Part shown: positions 17,153 through 26,412 of the stretch, piece by piece
Layout of the letters: each line of letters begins with the position of its first letter
Numbering within the stretch: position 1 is the stretch's first letter
NCBI RefSeq assembly: GCF_016135805.1
Contig: NZ_JADWOX010000002.1
Span: 372,001-436,000 of the forward strand
Length of the DNA stretch: 64,000 bases
Reading direction: 5' to 3'
DNA from: Caulobacter hibisci
Lineage (GTDB): Bacteria; Pseudomonadota; Alphaproteobacteria; Caulobacterales; Caulobacteraceae
Program-made: the position numbers and the translations under genes
Notes under the pieces: generated by a model
The model's input: the letters and a program-made list of their open reading frames with translations, nothing else
Told to the model about the DNA's origin: nothing
The model's database searches: none

Positions 17153-17839
17153 ATGACCCTGCGCTTCGAACCGACCATGGTGCGTGAAGACAAGACCGCC
17201 CGGCAGCTCTACGAGGCGGTGAAGGCCAATCCGGCCCGCGCCCGCTTCGGCTTCGGCAGCAAGGCGGCGGTGGTCAATATCGACTTCCAGCAGGCCTATA
17301 CCCGGCCCGACCTGTTCCCCAAGAGCGCCTACGTCACCGATCCCGACCAGATCGCCCACGTGAACCGCCTGTCGGCCCTGGCCCGCTTGCGGGGCATGCC
17401 GGTGATCTGGACGCGGGTGATGTACAAGCCCGACGGCGGCGACGCCGGCGTCTGGGGCACGCGCACCGACACCCCCGACAGCCTGCAGAACATCAAGCAG
17501 GACAGCGAACGCCACGCCTTCGATCCGCGCGTCGAGATCGATGCGGCGGTCGACCTCGTCTACGACAAGCGCATGCCCAGCGCCTTCTTCGAGAGCCCGC
17601 TGCAGAGCTATCTGATCTGGCACAAGGTCGACACGGTGATCCTGACCGGCGGCTCGACCAGCGGCTGCGTGCGGGCCAGCGCCGTGGAGAGCCTGTCGCG
17701 CGGCTACCGCACCATCGTTCCCGAGCAGTGCGTGGCCGACAAGCACGAGAGCTACCACTTCGCCAACCTGACCGACCTGCAGCTGAAGTACGCCGACGTG
17801 GTCGATGTCGAAGAGGCCGCGGCCTGGTTGAAGGGGTGA
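17153..17839 (+). CDS. Isochorismatase-fold amidohydrolase (N-carbamoylsarcosine/maleamate amidase-like)
   Basis: 228-aa cysteine hydrolase. The Asp-Lys-Cys triad is visible: D44 (NIDFQ), K139 (DKRMPSAF) and C172 (GSTSGCVRA). Family members closest in architecture, with an N-terminal extension before the core, are N-carbamoylsarcosine amidohydrolase and maleamate amidohydrolase (NicF), which release ammonia from carbamoyl or amide groups. Together with a NicC-like monooxygenase and a maleate-isomerase-fold protein in this region it suggests an N-heterocycle or amide substrate; that link is inference. Confidence 0.82.
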   Translation: MTLRFEPTMVREDKTARQLYEAVKANPARARFGFGSKAAVVNIDFQQAYTRPDLFPKSAYVTDPDQIAHVNRLSALARLRGMPVIWTRVMYKPDGGDAGVWGTRTDTPDSLQNIKQDSERHAFDPRVEIDAAVDLVYDKRMPSAFFESPLQSYLIWHKVDTVILTGGSTSGCVRASAVESLSRGYRTIVPEQCVADKHESYHFANLTDLQLKYADVVDVEEAAAWLKG

Positions 17840-18000
17840 TGGGGGCGCCGCCTGTAAGGCGTGTCGGCCCTTCCAGCCTCTCGAGTGTTCTCGTCTTCCA
17901 GGTTGTGACCCGGGCGTCTTCGCGGGGTCTTGCATTCCGCTGGGGGAGGGGCGCTCCAGTCTTTGAACGAAGGGCCACAAGGCCTCGGGAGGAGGCAGGG

Positions 18001-18423
18001 ATGACCGACCAGGGCCCTCTGAGCGGCGGCTGCAACTGCGGCGCCGTGCGCTATGTCATCGCCTCGCCGCCGGTCGCGGTGATCGCCTGCCACTGCACCA
18101 GCTGTCGCCGGCAGTCGGGCGCGGCCTTTTCGGTCAACCTGATCGTCCGGGCCGACACGATGAGCGTCGAGGGCGAGCTGGCCAGTTGGCTCGATCCCGA
18201 CACCGAGAGCGGCGCGGTCATCGACCGGCAGTTCTGCGGCGCGTGCGGCTCGCCGATCCGCTCTGTGCCGACGGCGGCGCGCCAGATGATCGCGGTCAAG
18301 GCCGGGTGCCTCGACACACCCGAGAGCTTTGCGCCTCAGATGCACATCTGGACCCGCTCGGCCCTGCCGTGGGCGACCATCCCCGAAGGCCTGCCGCGCT
18401 TCGAGAAGGGCCCGGGGGCTTGA
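18001..18423 (+). CDS. GFA/CENP-V-fold zinc protein
   Basis: 140 aa of the GFA family, named for glutathione-dependent formaldehyde-activating enzyme; most members have no proven reaction. Zinc-binding cysteines are clear: GGCNCGAVRY, CHCTSCRR and FCGACGSPI. ATG at 18001 follows GGGAGGAGGCAGGG, a very strong ribosome site. Its stop overlaps the TTG start of the double CoA-transferase, so it may be translationally coupled to it. A second family member is at 30702-31127. Confidence 0.85.
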   Translation: MTDQGPLSGGCNCGAVRYVIASPPVAVIACHCTSCRRQSGAAFSVNLIVRADTMSVEGELASWLDPDTESGAVIDRQFCGACGSPIRSVPTAARQMIAVKAGCLDTPESFAPQMHIWTRSALPWATIPEGLPRFEKGPGA

Positions 18424-20693
18424 GCCAGGCGGGGCGGCCGCTGGACGGGATCCAGGTCGTCGACCTGGTGCGCGGGCCGCTGGCGGCGATCACCCGCTAC
18501 CTGGCCGAGCTGGGCGTGAGCGTCGTCCGGTTCGATGCGCCCACGGACACCCTGGAGGACCTGGTCGCCCATGCCGGCAAGCGCCGGCTGGGCGCGCCGG
18601 ACGATGCTCTGCTGGAGGCCGCCGACATCATCGTCGCCGACGCCGGCCAGGCGGTGGACCTGGCGGGGCTGCGCGCACGCCATCCGGCCCTGGTCACCAT
18701 GACCGTCAGCGACTTCGGGACCGGCGCGGGCCTGCCCGGCTGGCGGGCCAGCGACCTGGTGCTGCATGCGCTGAGCGGCGAGCTGTCGCGGTCGGGGATC
18801 CGGGGGCGGGCGCCGCTGCCGCCGCCGGGGGATCTGGCCTGGCAGTGCGCGGCTTCGCAGGCCGCCTACGCCCTGACCGTGTCGCTGTATCACGCCCTGC
18901 GCACCGGCCGGGGCGACCACCTGGACTTCTCGGCGCTCGATGGGGCGGTGCAGGCCCTGGATCCCGGCTACGGCATCGCCGGCAGCGCCACCCTGGGCAA
19001 GCCGGCCCACCTGCTGTCGCGCGGGCGACCGCCGAAGGGCTACCAGTACCCGATCCTGCCGTGCGCCGACGGCCATGTGCGGATCTGCCTGCTGGCCAAG
19101 CGGCAGTGGCGGGGCATGTTCGCCTGGATGGGCGAGCCGGCCGCCTTCGCCTCGCCCGAGTTCGACAAGACCGCCGCGCGCTACAGGTCGCCGGATCTGC
19201 TGCCGGCCATCGCCGCCTTCTTCGCCGGCCGCACCCGCGCCGAGCTGGAGGCCGAGGGCCAGGCGCACGGCGTGCCGATCTCGGCGGTGCTGGGCCTGGA
19301 TGAATTCATGGCCTCCGACCACCTCGCCGCCCGCCAGGCCCTGGTCGAGGTCGAGGGGCGCGACGGACGCAAGGTCCGTATCCCCAATGGCGTGGTCAGC
19401 ATCGACGGCGCGCGGATGGGGCCGCGCGAGGGGGGCGCGGCGCCGTCCGTGGCCTGGCCGGCGCTGGGCGTCGCGCCTGGGGCGCGGGCCTTCGAGGGGC
19501 TGAAGGTGCTGGATCTGGGCGTCATCGTCGTCGGGGCCGAGCAGGGGCGACTGCTGGCCGACCAGGGCGCGGAGGTCGTCAAGGTCGAGAGCCGCGCCTT
19601 TCCGGACGGCAATCGGCAGTCGCACCTGTCCTACGGCCTGTCGGCCAGCTTCGCCGCCGGCCATCGCAACAAGCAGAGCCTGGGCCTGAACCTGCGCGAT
19701 CCGGCTGGGCGGGCGCTGTTCCTGGAGCTGGCGGCCGAGGCCGACGTCATCCTGTCGAACTTCAAGCCGGGGACGCTGGAGGGGCTGGGCATCGACCATG
19801 CGACGATCACCGGGTTCAATCCGCGCATCGTCATGGCCGACAGCTCAGCCTTCGGGGCCAGCGGGCCGTGGGCCGAGCGGATGGGTTACGGCCCCCTGGT
19901 GCGCGCCGCCACCGGCCTGACCCAGGCCTGGCGCTATGGCGATGATCCGGAGAGCTTCAGCGACTCGATCACCATCTATCCCGACCACGTCGCCGGTCGG
20001 ATCGGGGCGATGGCGGTGACGGCCCTGCTGATCCGGCGGCTGCGCACCGGGCAGGGCGGCCGCGCCAGCGTCGCCCAGGCCGAGGTGATGCTGGGCCACT
20101 TCGCGACCGAGGTGGCGCGGGCGTCCCTCGGCGAACGCGCGCCGGACGTTTGGCGGGGCGGGGTCTATGCGGCGGCGGGCGACGACGCCTGGTGCGTGGT
20201 CAGCGTCGAGGACGAGGCCGGGCAGCGGGCGCTGGAGACGGCGATCGGCGTTTCGGAACAGGGGCTAGACGAGGCCGTCGCTGCCTGGATCGCGGCGAGA
20301 TCGGCGCAGGACGCCGCCGAGGTCCTGCAGGCGGCGGGCGTCGCGGCGGCGCCGATGCTGCGGGTCTCGGAGCTGCCGGACTTCGCCTACTATCGCGAGC
20401 GCGGCTTCTATCGCGTCGAGGAGCATCCGTACCTGGCCGAGCCGGTGACGGCCGAGCGGGTCCACGTCCGCAGCGGCGCCCTGAGCGACGCGCCGACGCG
20501 GCCGGCGCCGCTGGTCGGCGAGCACACGGCGCAGGTCGTGGCCGACTGGCTGGGCCTGCCGCCCGAGCGGATCGAGGCGCTCGTGGCCGGCGGCGTGCTG
20601 GAGCCTGTCGAGCCCGAGGTCCTGGCCGCCGCAGAACAGGCTGGCGGCGCGGCCCGCCCCGAGACGATGATCGCCGTGAAGTTCGAGACTTGA
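18420..20693 (+). CDS. Double-domain CaiB/BaiF CoA-transferase
   Basis: 757 aa from a TTG at 18420 overlapping the preceding stop (TTGA). Two family III CoA-transferase modules lie in tandem, about residues 1-355 and 365-757. The first is shortened after VVRFDAPTDT and lacks the usual NRNK segment, but retains an Asp at the catalytic position (D174 in SALDGAV). The second keeps the fuller fold (LKVLDLGVIVVGAEQGR, HRNKQSLGLNLRD) but has Glu555 at that position (AQAEVML). The halves therefore look complementary, and an intramolecular heterodimer is plausible. Followed 11 bp later by an SDR gene. Confidence 0.82.
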   Translation: MSQAGRPLDGIQVVDLVRGPLAAITRYLAELGVSVVRFDAPTDTLEDLVAHAGKRRLGAPDDALLEAADIIVADAGQAVDLAGLRARHPALVTMTVSDFGTGAGLPGWRASDLVLHALSGELSRSGIRGRAPLPPPGDLAWQCAASQAAYALTVSLYHALRTGRGDHLDFSALDGAVQALDPGYGIAGSATLGKPAHLLSRGRPPKGYQYPILPCADGHVRICLLAKRQWRGMFAWMGEPAAFASPEFDKTAARYRSPDLLPAIAAFFAGRTRAELEAEGQAHGVPISAVLGLDEFMASDHLAARQALVEVEGRDGRKVRIPNGVVSIDGARMGPREGGAAPSVAWPALGVAPGARAFEGLKVLDLGVIVVGAEQGRLLADQGAEVVKVESRAFPDGNRQSHLSYGLSASFAAGHRNKQSLGLNLRDPAGRALFLELAAEADVILSNFKPGTLEGLGIDHATITGFNPRIVMADSSAFGASGPWAERMGYGPLVRAATGLTQAWRYGDDPESFSDSITIYPDHVAGRIGAMAVTALLIRRLRTGQGGRASVAQAEVMLGHFATEVARASLGERAPDVWRGGVYAAAGDDAWCVVSVEDEAGQRALETAIGVSEQGLDEAVAAWIAARSAQDAAEVLQAAGVAAAPMLRVSELPDFAYYRERGFYRVEEHPYLAEPVTAERVHVRSGALSDAPTRPAPLVGEHTAQVVADWLGLPPERIEALVAGGVLEPVEPEVLAAAEQAGGAARPETMIAVKFET

Positions 20694-20704
20694 GGCACGA
20701 TCCT

Positions 20705-21469
20705 ATGAGCACGACCCAGAGACTGGCCGGCCGCACGGTGCTGATCACCGGCGCCTCCTCGGGCATTGGCGCGCGGTTCGCCCGCATCGTCGCCGCCGAG
20801 GGGGCGGCGGTGGTGATCGGGGCGCGGCGCGTCGACCGGCTGGAAGCCTTGCGCGACGCCATCGTCGAGGCCGGCGGCAAGGCGCTGGCGGTGGCGCTGG
20901 ACGTCGCCGACGAGGCCTCGACCCTCGCCGCCTACGACGCCGCCGAGGCCGCCTTCGGTCCGGTCGACGGGGTGGTGGCCAATGCCGGCATCCAGGTCGA
21001 GGGGCTGGCGACGGATCTTTCCGTCGAGGACTTCGACCAGGTGTTCGCGGTCAATGTGCGCGGCGTGTTCCTGACGGCTCGCGAGGGCGCGCGGCGGATG
21101 CGGGCGGCGGGCTTGGCCGAGCGGGGGCGGATCGTGCTGGTTTCCTCGATCACGGCCAAGGTGGTGACGCCGGGCGTCACGGCCTACAGCGCCTCGAAGG
21201 CCGCTGTCAGCCATCTGGGCCGGCACCTGGCCAGGGAGTGGGCGCGGACGGGGCCGAACGTCAACAACCTGTGCCCCGGCTACATCCGCTCGGAACTGGC
21301 CGGCGACTGGTTCGACACCGAGGGCGGCCACAAGCAGATGAGCAAGTGGCCGCGCCGCCGACTGCTGGACGAGGACGCCCTCGATACGATGCTGGTTTAT
21401 CTGCTGTCGGACGAGAGCAAGGGCGTCACCGGTGCGGACTTCACCATTGATGACGGGCAGTCGCTGTGA
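20705..21469 (+). CDS. Short-chain dehydrogenase/reductase (3-hydroxyacyl-CoA dehydrogenase-like)
   Basis: 254-aa SDR with TGASSGIG, VANAG, catalytic Ser in VLVSSI and YSASK. Position between the double CoA-transferase and an acyl-CoA dehydrogenase gene, with a 4-bp GTGA overlap to the latter, makes a 3-hydroxyacyl-CoA dehydrogenase or related step in a CoA-linked pathway likely. The substrate is not identifiable from sequence. Confidence 0.85.
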   Translation: MSTTQRLAGRTVLITGASSGIGARFARIVAAEGAAVVIGARRVDRLEALRDAIVEAGGKALAVALDVADEASTLAAYDAAEAAFGPVDGVVANAGIQVEGLATDLSVEDFDQVFAVNVRGVFLTAREGARRMRAAGLAERGRIVLVSSITAKVVTPGVTAYSASKAAVSHLGRHLAREWARTGPNVNNLCPGYIRSELAGDWFDTEGGHKQMSKWPRRRLLDEDALDTMLVYLLSDESKGVTGADFTIDDGQSL

Positions 21470-22659
21470 GCGCTTACGATGAAGCGAGGGGCGCTGATAT
21501 CGCCAAAAAGGTCGAGGCCTTCGTCCGCGAGGTCGTCGCGCCCTATGAGCAGGATCCCCGGCGTGGTCCCCACGGACCGTCCGACGACCTGATCAACGAA
21601 CTGCGCGCCAAGGCCCGAGCGGCTGGGGTGCTGACGCCGCACATCCTGGACGGCGGCGGCCACCTCTCGCATCGGGAGACGGCGGTGGTGCTGCGGGCGG
21701 CGGGGCTGTCGCCGCTGGGGCCGCAGGCGGTCAATGTCGCCGCGCCCGACGAGGGCAACATGTACCTGCTGAGCAAGGTGGCCTCGGCCGAGCAGCGGCT
21801 GCGATTCCTCGATCCGCTGGTCGCCGGGCGGGCGCGTTCGGCCTTCTTCATGACCGAGCCGGCCGATGAGGGCGGGGCGGGGTCTGACCCGTCGATGCTG
21901 AAGACCACGGCCGTGCAGGACGGCAATCACTGGGTGATTGACGGCCGCAAGGCGTTCATCACCGGTGCGCAGGGGGCCAGGGTCGGTATCGTCATGGCCA
22001 GGGCTGAAGCTCAAAGCGAAAGTATTGGGGCGACGCTGTTCCTGGTCGATCTGCCCGACCCGGCGATCCGCATCGAGCGGGTGCTCGACACCATCGACAG
22101 CTCGATGCCCGGCGGCCATGCGGTGGTGGCGATCGAGGGGCTGCGGGTCTCCGCCGACCAGGTGCTGGGCCAGCCCGGCGACGGCTTCAAGCTGGCGCAG
22201 CTGCGGCTGGCGCCGGCCCGCCTGACCCACTGCATGCGCTGGCTGGGCGCCTGCACGCGGGCGCAGGAGATCGCCACGGCCTATGCGGTGAAGCGCCAGG
22301 CCTTCGGCAAGCCGCTGATCGACCACGAGGGCGTCGGCTTCATGCTGGCCGAGAACCTGATCGAGCTGAAGCAAGCCGAGCTGATGATCGACTGGTGCGC
22401 CGGGGTGCTCGACTCTGGTTCGCTGGGCGTGACCGAGAGCTCGATGGCCAAGGTGGCGGTCAGCGAGGCCCTGATGCGCATCGCCGACCGCTGCGTGCAG
22501 GTGATGGGCGGCACGGGGGTGACTGGCGACACCATCGTCGAGCAGGTGTTCCGCGAGGTGCGGGCCTTCCGCATCTATGACGGCCCGACCGAGGTCCACA
22601 AATGGAGCCTGGCCAAGAAGATCAAACGCGACGCCGCCGCGCGTGAAGCCCAGGCGTAG
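21466..22659 (+). CDS. Acyl-CoA dehydrogenase (ACAD10/11-like)
   Basis: 397-aa FAD enzyme; GTG start overlaps the SDR stop. Signature blocks are FFMTEPADEGGAGSDPS (flavin-binding loop), KRQAFGKPLIDHEGV, and the C-terminal QVMGGTGVTGD and YDGPTEVHK. It would form a 2,3-double bond in an acyl-CoA and pass electrons via ETF to the ETF-quinone oxidoreductase encoded at 37691. The subfamily resembles ACAD10/11-type enzymes acting on unusual or hydroxylated acyl chains. The convergent neighbour stops only 3 bp away. Confidence 0.87.
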   Translation: MSAYDEARGADIAKKVEAFVREVVAPYEQDPRRGPHGPSDDLINELRAKARAAGVLTPHILDGGGHLSHRETAVVLRAAGLSPLGPQAVNVAAPDEGNMYLLSKVASAEQRLRFLDPLVAGRARSAFFMTEPADEGGAGSDPSMLKTTAVQDGNHWVIDGRKAFITGAQGARVGIVMARAEAQSESIGATLFLVDLPDPAIRIERVLDTIDSSMPGGHAVVAIEGLRVSADQVLGQPGDGFKLAQLRLAPARLTHCMRWLGACTRAQEIATAYAVKRQAFGKPLIDHEGVGFMLAENLIELKQAELMIDWCAGVLDSGSLGVTESSMAKVAVSEALMRIADRCVQVMGGTGVTGDTIVEQVFREVRAFRIYDGPTEVHKWSLAKKIKRDAAAREAQA

Positions 22660-22662
22660 CGC

Positions 22663-24987
22663 TCAGCGCCCCGTCCATTTGGGCGGCCGCTTCTGGGCGA
22701 AGGCGAGGGGGCCTTCGCGCAGGTCGGCCGAGCGGAACAGCGCCTTGACGGCCGGGTAGCCGTCCTGGCCGCGATAGGCAGCTTCCAGGCTCGCCTCGTC
22801 CAGGCCGCGATGGGCGGTCTGCTTGGAGGCGCGGATCGACATCGGGCTGCAGGCCAGGATCTCCTGGGCCCAGCGACGGGCTAAGGTGAGGGTCTCGCCG
22901 GCCGGGGCGACCTCGTTGACGAAGCCCAGCTCGACGCCCTCGCGGGCGCCGACCCGGCGGCCGGTCAGGATCATGCCCATGGCCCGCTTGAGGCCGATCA
23001 GGCGCGGCAGGCGGTGCAGGCCGCCGGCCAGGGCGGCGAGGCCGACCTTGGGCTCGGGCAGGGCGAAGGTCGCATCTTCGGAGGCGATGATCAGGTCGCA
23101 GGCCAGGGCGATCTCGAAACCGCCGCCCATGGCCAGGCCGTTGACGGCGGCGATCACCGGCTTGTCGAGGTCGAAGCGGGCGGTGAGGCCGGCAAAACCC
23201 GTCAGCGGCGTGCGCAAAGCCTCGCCCCCGGCCATGGCCACGGCTGTGTATTTCAGGTCGTTGCCGGCCGAGAAGGCCTTGTCGCCGGCTCCTGTGATGA
23301 TCGCCACCCACTGGTCGGGATCGGCGGCGAAGGCGTCGAAGATCTCGGCCAGCTCGGCGTTGGCGGCCGGGTGCAGGGCGTTCATCACCTCGGGGCGGTT
23401 GATGGTGACGATGGTCAGCGGACCCTCGCGCTCGACCGTGGCGAAGGTCCCGGCCTTGGCGGCCCTCGGGCGCTTGGGCCCGCTTTCCCAGGCCAGGTTT
23501 CCGAAGACGTCGGTGCGCACATGCCCATCCGCACCGATCGCCGAGCGCTCGGTCGAGAGCAGTTGCGCCATCGAGGCCTCGTCGTCGGGCGCGACGCGGG
23601 CCATCAGGCGCTGGCCGGCCGGGGTGCGGGCGATGACGATCCCGTCCTGGGCCGCGCCGTCGCGGCCGAAGCGGGCGGTGTAGGTCTCGATCGTCGCCGG
23701 GCCGTCATAGCGCTCGACCAGGGGCGGGACGGGACCGCGCGCGGCGTCGGCGGCCGCCTGCACCGAATAGTCTTGCGCCAGGGGCTGCGGCGGCGGGCGC
23801 ACGCCGACCACCAGGGCGTGGTGCTTGTTGACGTAGCCGCCCTGGCCGTAGAGCAGGCCCAGGTCTTCGGGGTTCTTCCGCAGCCGCCGGACCATCGCCG
23901 CCGCCGCATGGCCCATGTAGTTGTTGAGCGGCGCCCCGAAGAAGGTCAGGCCGCCGGTCACCGTCGGGCTGACCTTGGCCGGGTCGAGCCCCAGGGTGCG
24001 CAGCGCCATCTTCGGCACTACGGGGAAGCAGCTGTAGAGCTCCAGATGGGCGAAGCGCTCGGCCCCGCCGACCTGGGCCGCCGCTGTCTCCAGCACGGTC
24101 TGCTGAGCGGTGGAGTGGGCGTAGGTGTCGCGCAGCAGGTAGTCCTCGGGCTCGCGCGCGGCGGCCCCGCCCCACAGGTGGACGATCCGGTCTTCGGGGA
24201 CGCCCAGCTCGCGGGCCAGGGCCAGGCTGGTGACCAGGATGGCGGCGGCCTGGTTCACCTGCGGATTGGCGACCATCAGCTTGGGATAGGGCCAGTTGAT
24301 CAGCCGGTTGCCGGGGGTGACCGCGCCGATGGCCTCGGCGTCGGGCGCGGTGCGGATCCAGGCCGAGGGATTGTCCCGCGCGACCTGCGCGTAGCGCGCC
24401 CACAGCTGCGCGGACTCCGCCTGGCCCTCGGCCGGCGTCTGGCCCCAGGCGGCCTGGGCGGCCATTTCGTAGAACGGATAGACCTGGGCCGGGTCCTGCA
24501 TGCCCAGCGCCACGGCCGGCGGGCTCATGGCGAAGCGGCTGGAGGGGAAGCGCACGGCGTCCTCGCGCGAGGCCAGCGGCGTCCAGGGAGGAACAACTTT
24601 ATCACGCCGGGCGCGGGCGGCGCTTTGGCCGGCCTCGCCGCCGACGATCGCGGCGGCCTGCACCTCGCCCAGGGCGATGGCGACAGCGGCGTCGTGGATC
24701 AGGCGGATCGGCGTCTCGCCGCCCATGCTGGCGTTGGTCTTGCGGGCCGGATCGACGCCCAGGCGCTGGGCTAGCAGGGCCACTGGATCGGCGTAGCGCC
24801 AGGAGACCAGGCCGACCAGGTCCAGCGAGTCCAGCCGCGCCAGCACCGGCCCGCCGGCGTCGGCCTCGGCCGCGCGCAGGGCCGCCTCCATCAGGGCGAC
24901 GGGTTCGAGCGCCTGGATCAGGTCGTCCTGGCGATCGACCGCTTCGCCGACGCCGATGATGACCGGAACCCGCCGAGGATCTTGCAT
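22663..24987 (-). CDS. Fusion of thiolase-like acetyltransferase domain and enoyl-CoA hydratase
   Basis: 774 aa. Residues 1-480 or so match the thiolase-fold acetyl-CoA acetyltransferase-like family. At the usual nucleophile position the motif reads TNASMGGETP with no Cys, while a Cys is present in LYSCFPVVP, so conventional thiolytic chemistry is doubtful. Residues about 500-774 form a crotonase domain (INRPEVMNALHP, AFSAGNDLKY, NGLAMGGGFEIALACDL, PEPKVGL). The fusion suggests channelling between hydration and C-C cleavage or acyl transfer. It is convergent with the acyl-CoA dehydrogenase gene. Confidence 0.82.
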   Translation of the reverse strand: MQDPRRVPVIIGVGEAVDRQDDLIQALEPVALMEAALRAAEADAGGPVLARLDSLDLVGLVSWRYADPVALLAQRLGVDPARKTNASMGGETPIRLIHDAAVAIALGEVQAAAIVGGEAGQSAARARRDKVVPPWTPLASREDAVRFPSSRFAMSPPAVALGMQDPAQVYPFYEMAAQAAWGQTPAEGQAESAQLWARYAQVARDNPSAWIRTAPDAEAIGAVTPGNRLINWPYPKLMVANPQVNQAAAILVTSLALARELGVPEDRIVHLWGGAAAREPEDYLLRDTYAHSTAQQTVLETAAAQVGGAERFAHLELYSCFPVVPKMALRTLGLDPAKVSPTVTGGLTFFGAPLNNYMGHAAAAMVRRLRKNPEDLGLLYGQGGYVNKHHALVVGVRPPPQPLAQDYSVQAAADAARGPVPPLVERYDGPATIETYTARFGRDGAAQDGIVIARTPAGQRLMARVAPDDEASMAQLLSTERSAIGADGHVRTDVFGNLAWESGPKRPRAAKAGTFATVEREGPLTIVTINRPEVMNALHPAANAELAEIFDAFAADPDQWVAIITGAGDKAFSAGNDLKYTAVAMAGGEALRTPLTGFAGLTARFDLDKPVIAAVNGLAMGGGFEIALACDLIIASEDATFALPEPKVGLAALAGGLHRLPRLIGLKRAMGMILTGRRVGAREGVELGFVNEVAPAGETLTLARRWAQEILACSPMSIRASKQTAHRGLDEASLEAAYRGQDGYPAVKALFRSADLREGPLAFAQKRPPKWTGR

Positions 24988-25076
24988 CGGATTTCCCCCT
25001 GATCGTTGGTCGCGCGCTCGTGCCGGCGGCGTACAAACTAGGTAATCGATCGGACGGGGACCGGCGAGGGTGCCGT

Positions 25077-26306
25077 TCAGGCAAGCGCCGCCAGGGCCGC
25101 GCGGCCGGCGGCCTGGCCGGTCAGCCAGGCGCCGTGCGCGGTCGAGAAGGCGTCGGGCGAGCAGGCCTCGCCTGCGAAGAACAGCCGGTTGTCGATGGGC
25201 GTCGCCAATCGAGCCCGATCGCCGGCGCGGCCGGGCAGGGCGTGGGAATAGGAGCCGCCGGCGAAGGGATCGGCGGCCCAGGCGGTCTGGGCCAGCACAT
25301 GCACCCGCGACCGCAGGCCCGAGCCGTAGAGGGCGACCAGTTCCTCGATCGCGAAGGCGGCCGCCGCCCCGGGGCCTTCGCCCTCAAGGGAGCGGGCATG
25401 GGCGCCGCCTAGAAACACCTCGATCATCGGCCGGTGCAGCGGCCGCAGGTGATAGGCTCCAGTGGCCGTCTTGCGCGGATCGCCAAACAGCTGGCTCTCG
25501 GGCGGGAAGGCCTCGGGCTCGTCGAGCTGGAGGAACACCTTGTCGGCCAGGCCCAGCGGCAGGCCGGCGGCGGCGTTCAGCGTGTCGGGCAGTTCGGGAA
25601 CGAAGCGTAGAGCCCCCGAGGTCAGGATGGCGGTTGGCACGCAGACAATGGCTGCCCGGGCCGAGATCGCGCCGCGCGGCGTTTCCAGCACCAGGCGCGG
25701 CCCATCGTGGCGGATCGTCGTCACCGGCAGGGACAGGTGCGTCGGCAGGGCGGGCGCCAGGCGGATCAGGCCCGTCCCGTAGCCCTCGGCCACCCGCCAG
25801 TCGACCTCGCTGTCCTGATAGGCGGCGTAGTCGTGGAGCGAGACCTCGTCGAACTCCGCGCCATTGTAATAGGCGCTGAAGGCGTTCAGCAGCGGGTTCC
25901 AGGGATCGCCGGGCGCGAGCAACTGCGCGGCCGGGCGGTCGGGGCCGCCATCCTCGGCGGCCGCCGCGAGACGCTCGTCCAGGGCCATGAAGGCGTCGCC
26001 GAACGCCGCGCGTTCCTGGGCGCTGAGGCCGGGACTGTCGGCGATGTCGGACCAGGGCGGCGGGGTGCGGTCGATGGTCAGGCCGATGGCCTCGAACCGG
26101 GCGACCAGCGGATTGCGATCGGCCGAATGCAGCCACTCGCAGCCGAGATCCAGCGGGCCGACGGGGGAGGGAATGGTCCAGCCGCGACCGCCCAGGCGGT
26201 CGCGGGCCTCGAGCAGCACGCCCGAGCATCCGCTGGCGGCGACTTCCCCGGCGGCGGCCAGGCCGGCCGCGCCGGCGCCCACGATCGCGATGTCGACTTC
26301 GGTCAT
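25077..26306 (-). CDS. Flavin-containing amine oxidase
   Basis: 409 aa of the FAD amine oxidase family. The N-terminal dinucleotide motif GAGAAGLAAA is followed by EARDRLGGRGWT, and the C-terminal FAD motif is LFFAGEACSPDAFSTAHGAWLTGQAAG. It oxidises a primary or secondary amine, releasing aldehyde, ammonia and H2O2. It is probably co-directional with the thiolase-crotonase gene 89 bp downstream. Substrate class cannot be assigned; a polyamine or pathway amine are both possible. Confidence 0.83.
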   Translation of the reverse strand: MTEVDIAIVGAGAAGLAAAGEVAASGCSGVLLEARDRLGGRGWTIPSPVGPLDLGCEWLHSADRNPLVARFEAIGLTIDRTPPPWSDIADSPGLSAQERAAFGDAFMALDERLAAAAEDGGPDRPAAQLLAPGDPWNPLLNAFSAYYNGAEFDEVSLHDYAAYQDSEVDWRVAEGYGTGLIRLAPALPTHLSLPVTTIRHDGPRLVLETPRGAISARAAIVCVPTAILTSGALRFVPELPDTLNAAAGLPLGLADKVFLQLDEPEAFPPESQLFGDPRKTATGAYHLRPLHRPMIEVFLGGAHARSLEGEGPGAAAAFAIEELVALYGSGLRSRVHVLAQTAWAADPFAGGSYSHALPGRAGDRARLATPIDNRLFFAGEACSPDAFSTAHGAWLTGQAAGRAALAALA

Positions 26307-26351
26307 TGGAGGCTCAATCGCGGCGGCGGGCGGTGGTTCCGGCCAAAGAAA

Positions 26352-26380
26352 AAGGCCGTCCGCGCGGGGCGGACGGCCTT
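26352..26380 (-). terminator. Rho-independent terminator (minus strand)
   Basis: Perfect 12-bp stem, AAGGCCGTCCGC (26352-26363) with GCGGACGGCCTT (26369-26380), loop of 5. On the minus strand it is followed by TTTTTCTTT, so it ends the glycine-zipper gene transcript just before the amine oxidase gene. Confidence 0.9.
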
Positions 26381-26412
26381 CAGTATCGGATTCCGGGGAG
26401 GGGATCCTAGAG

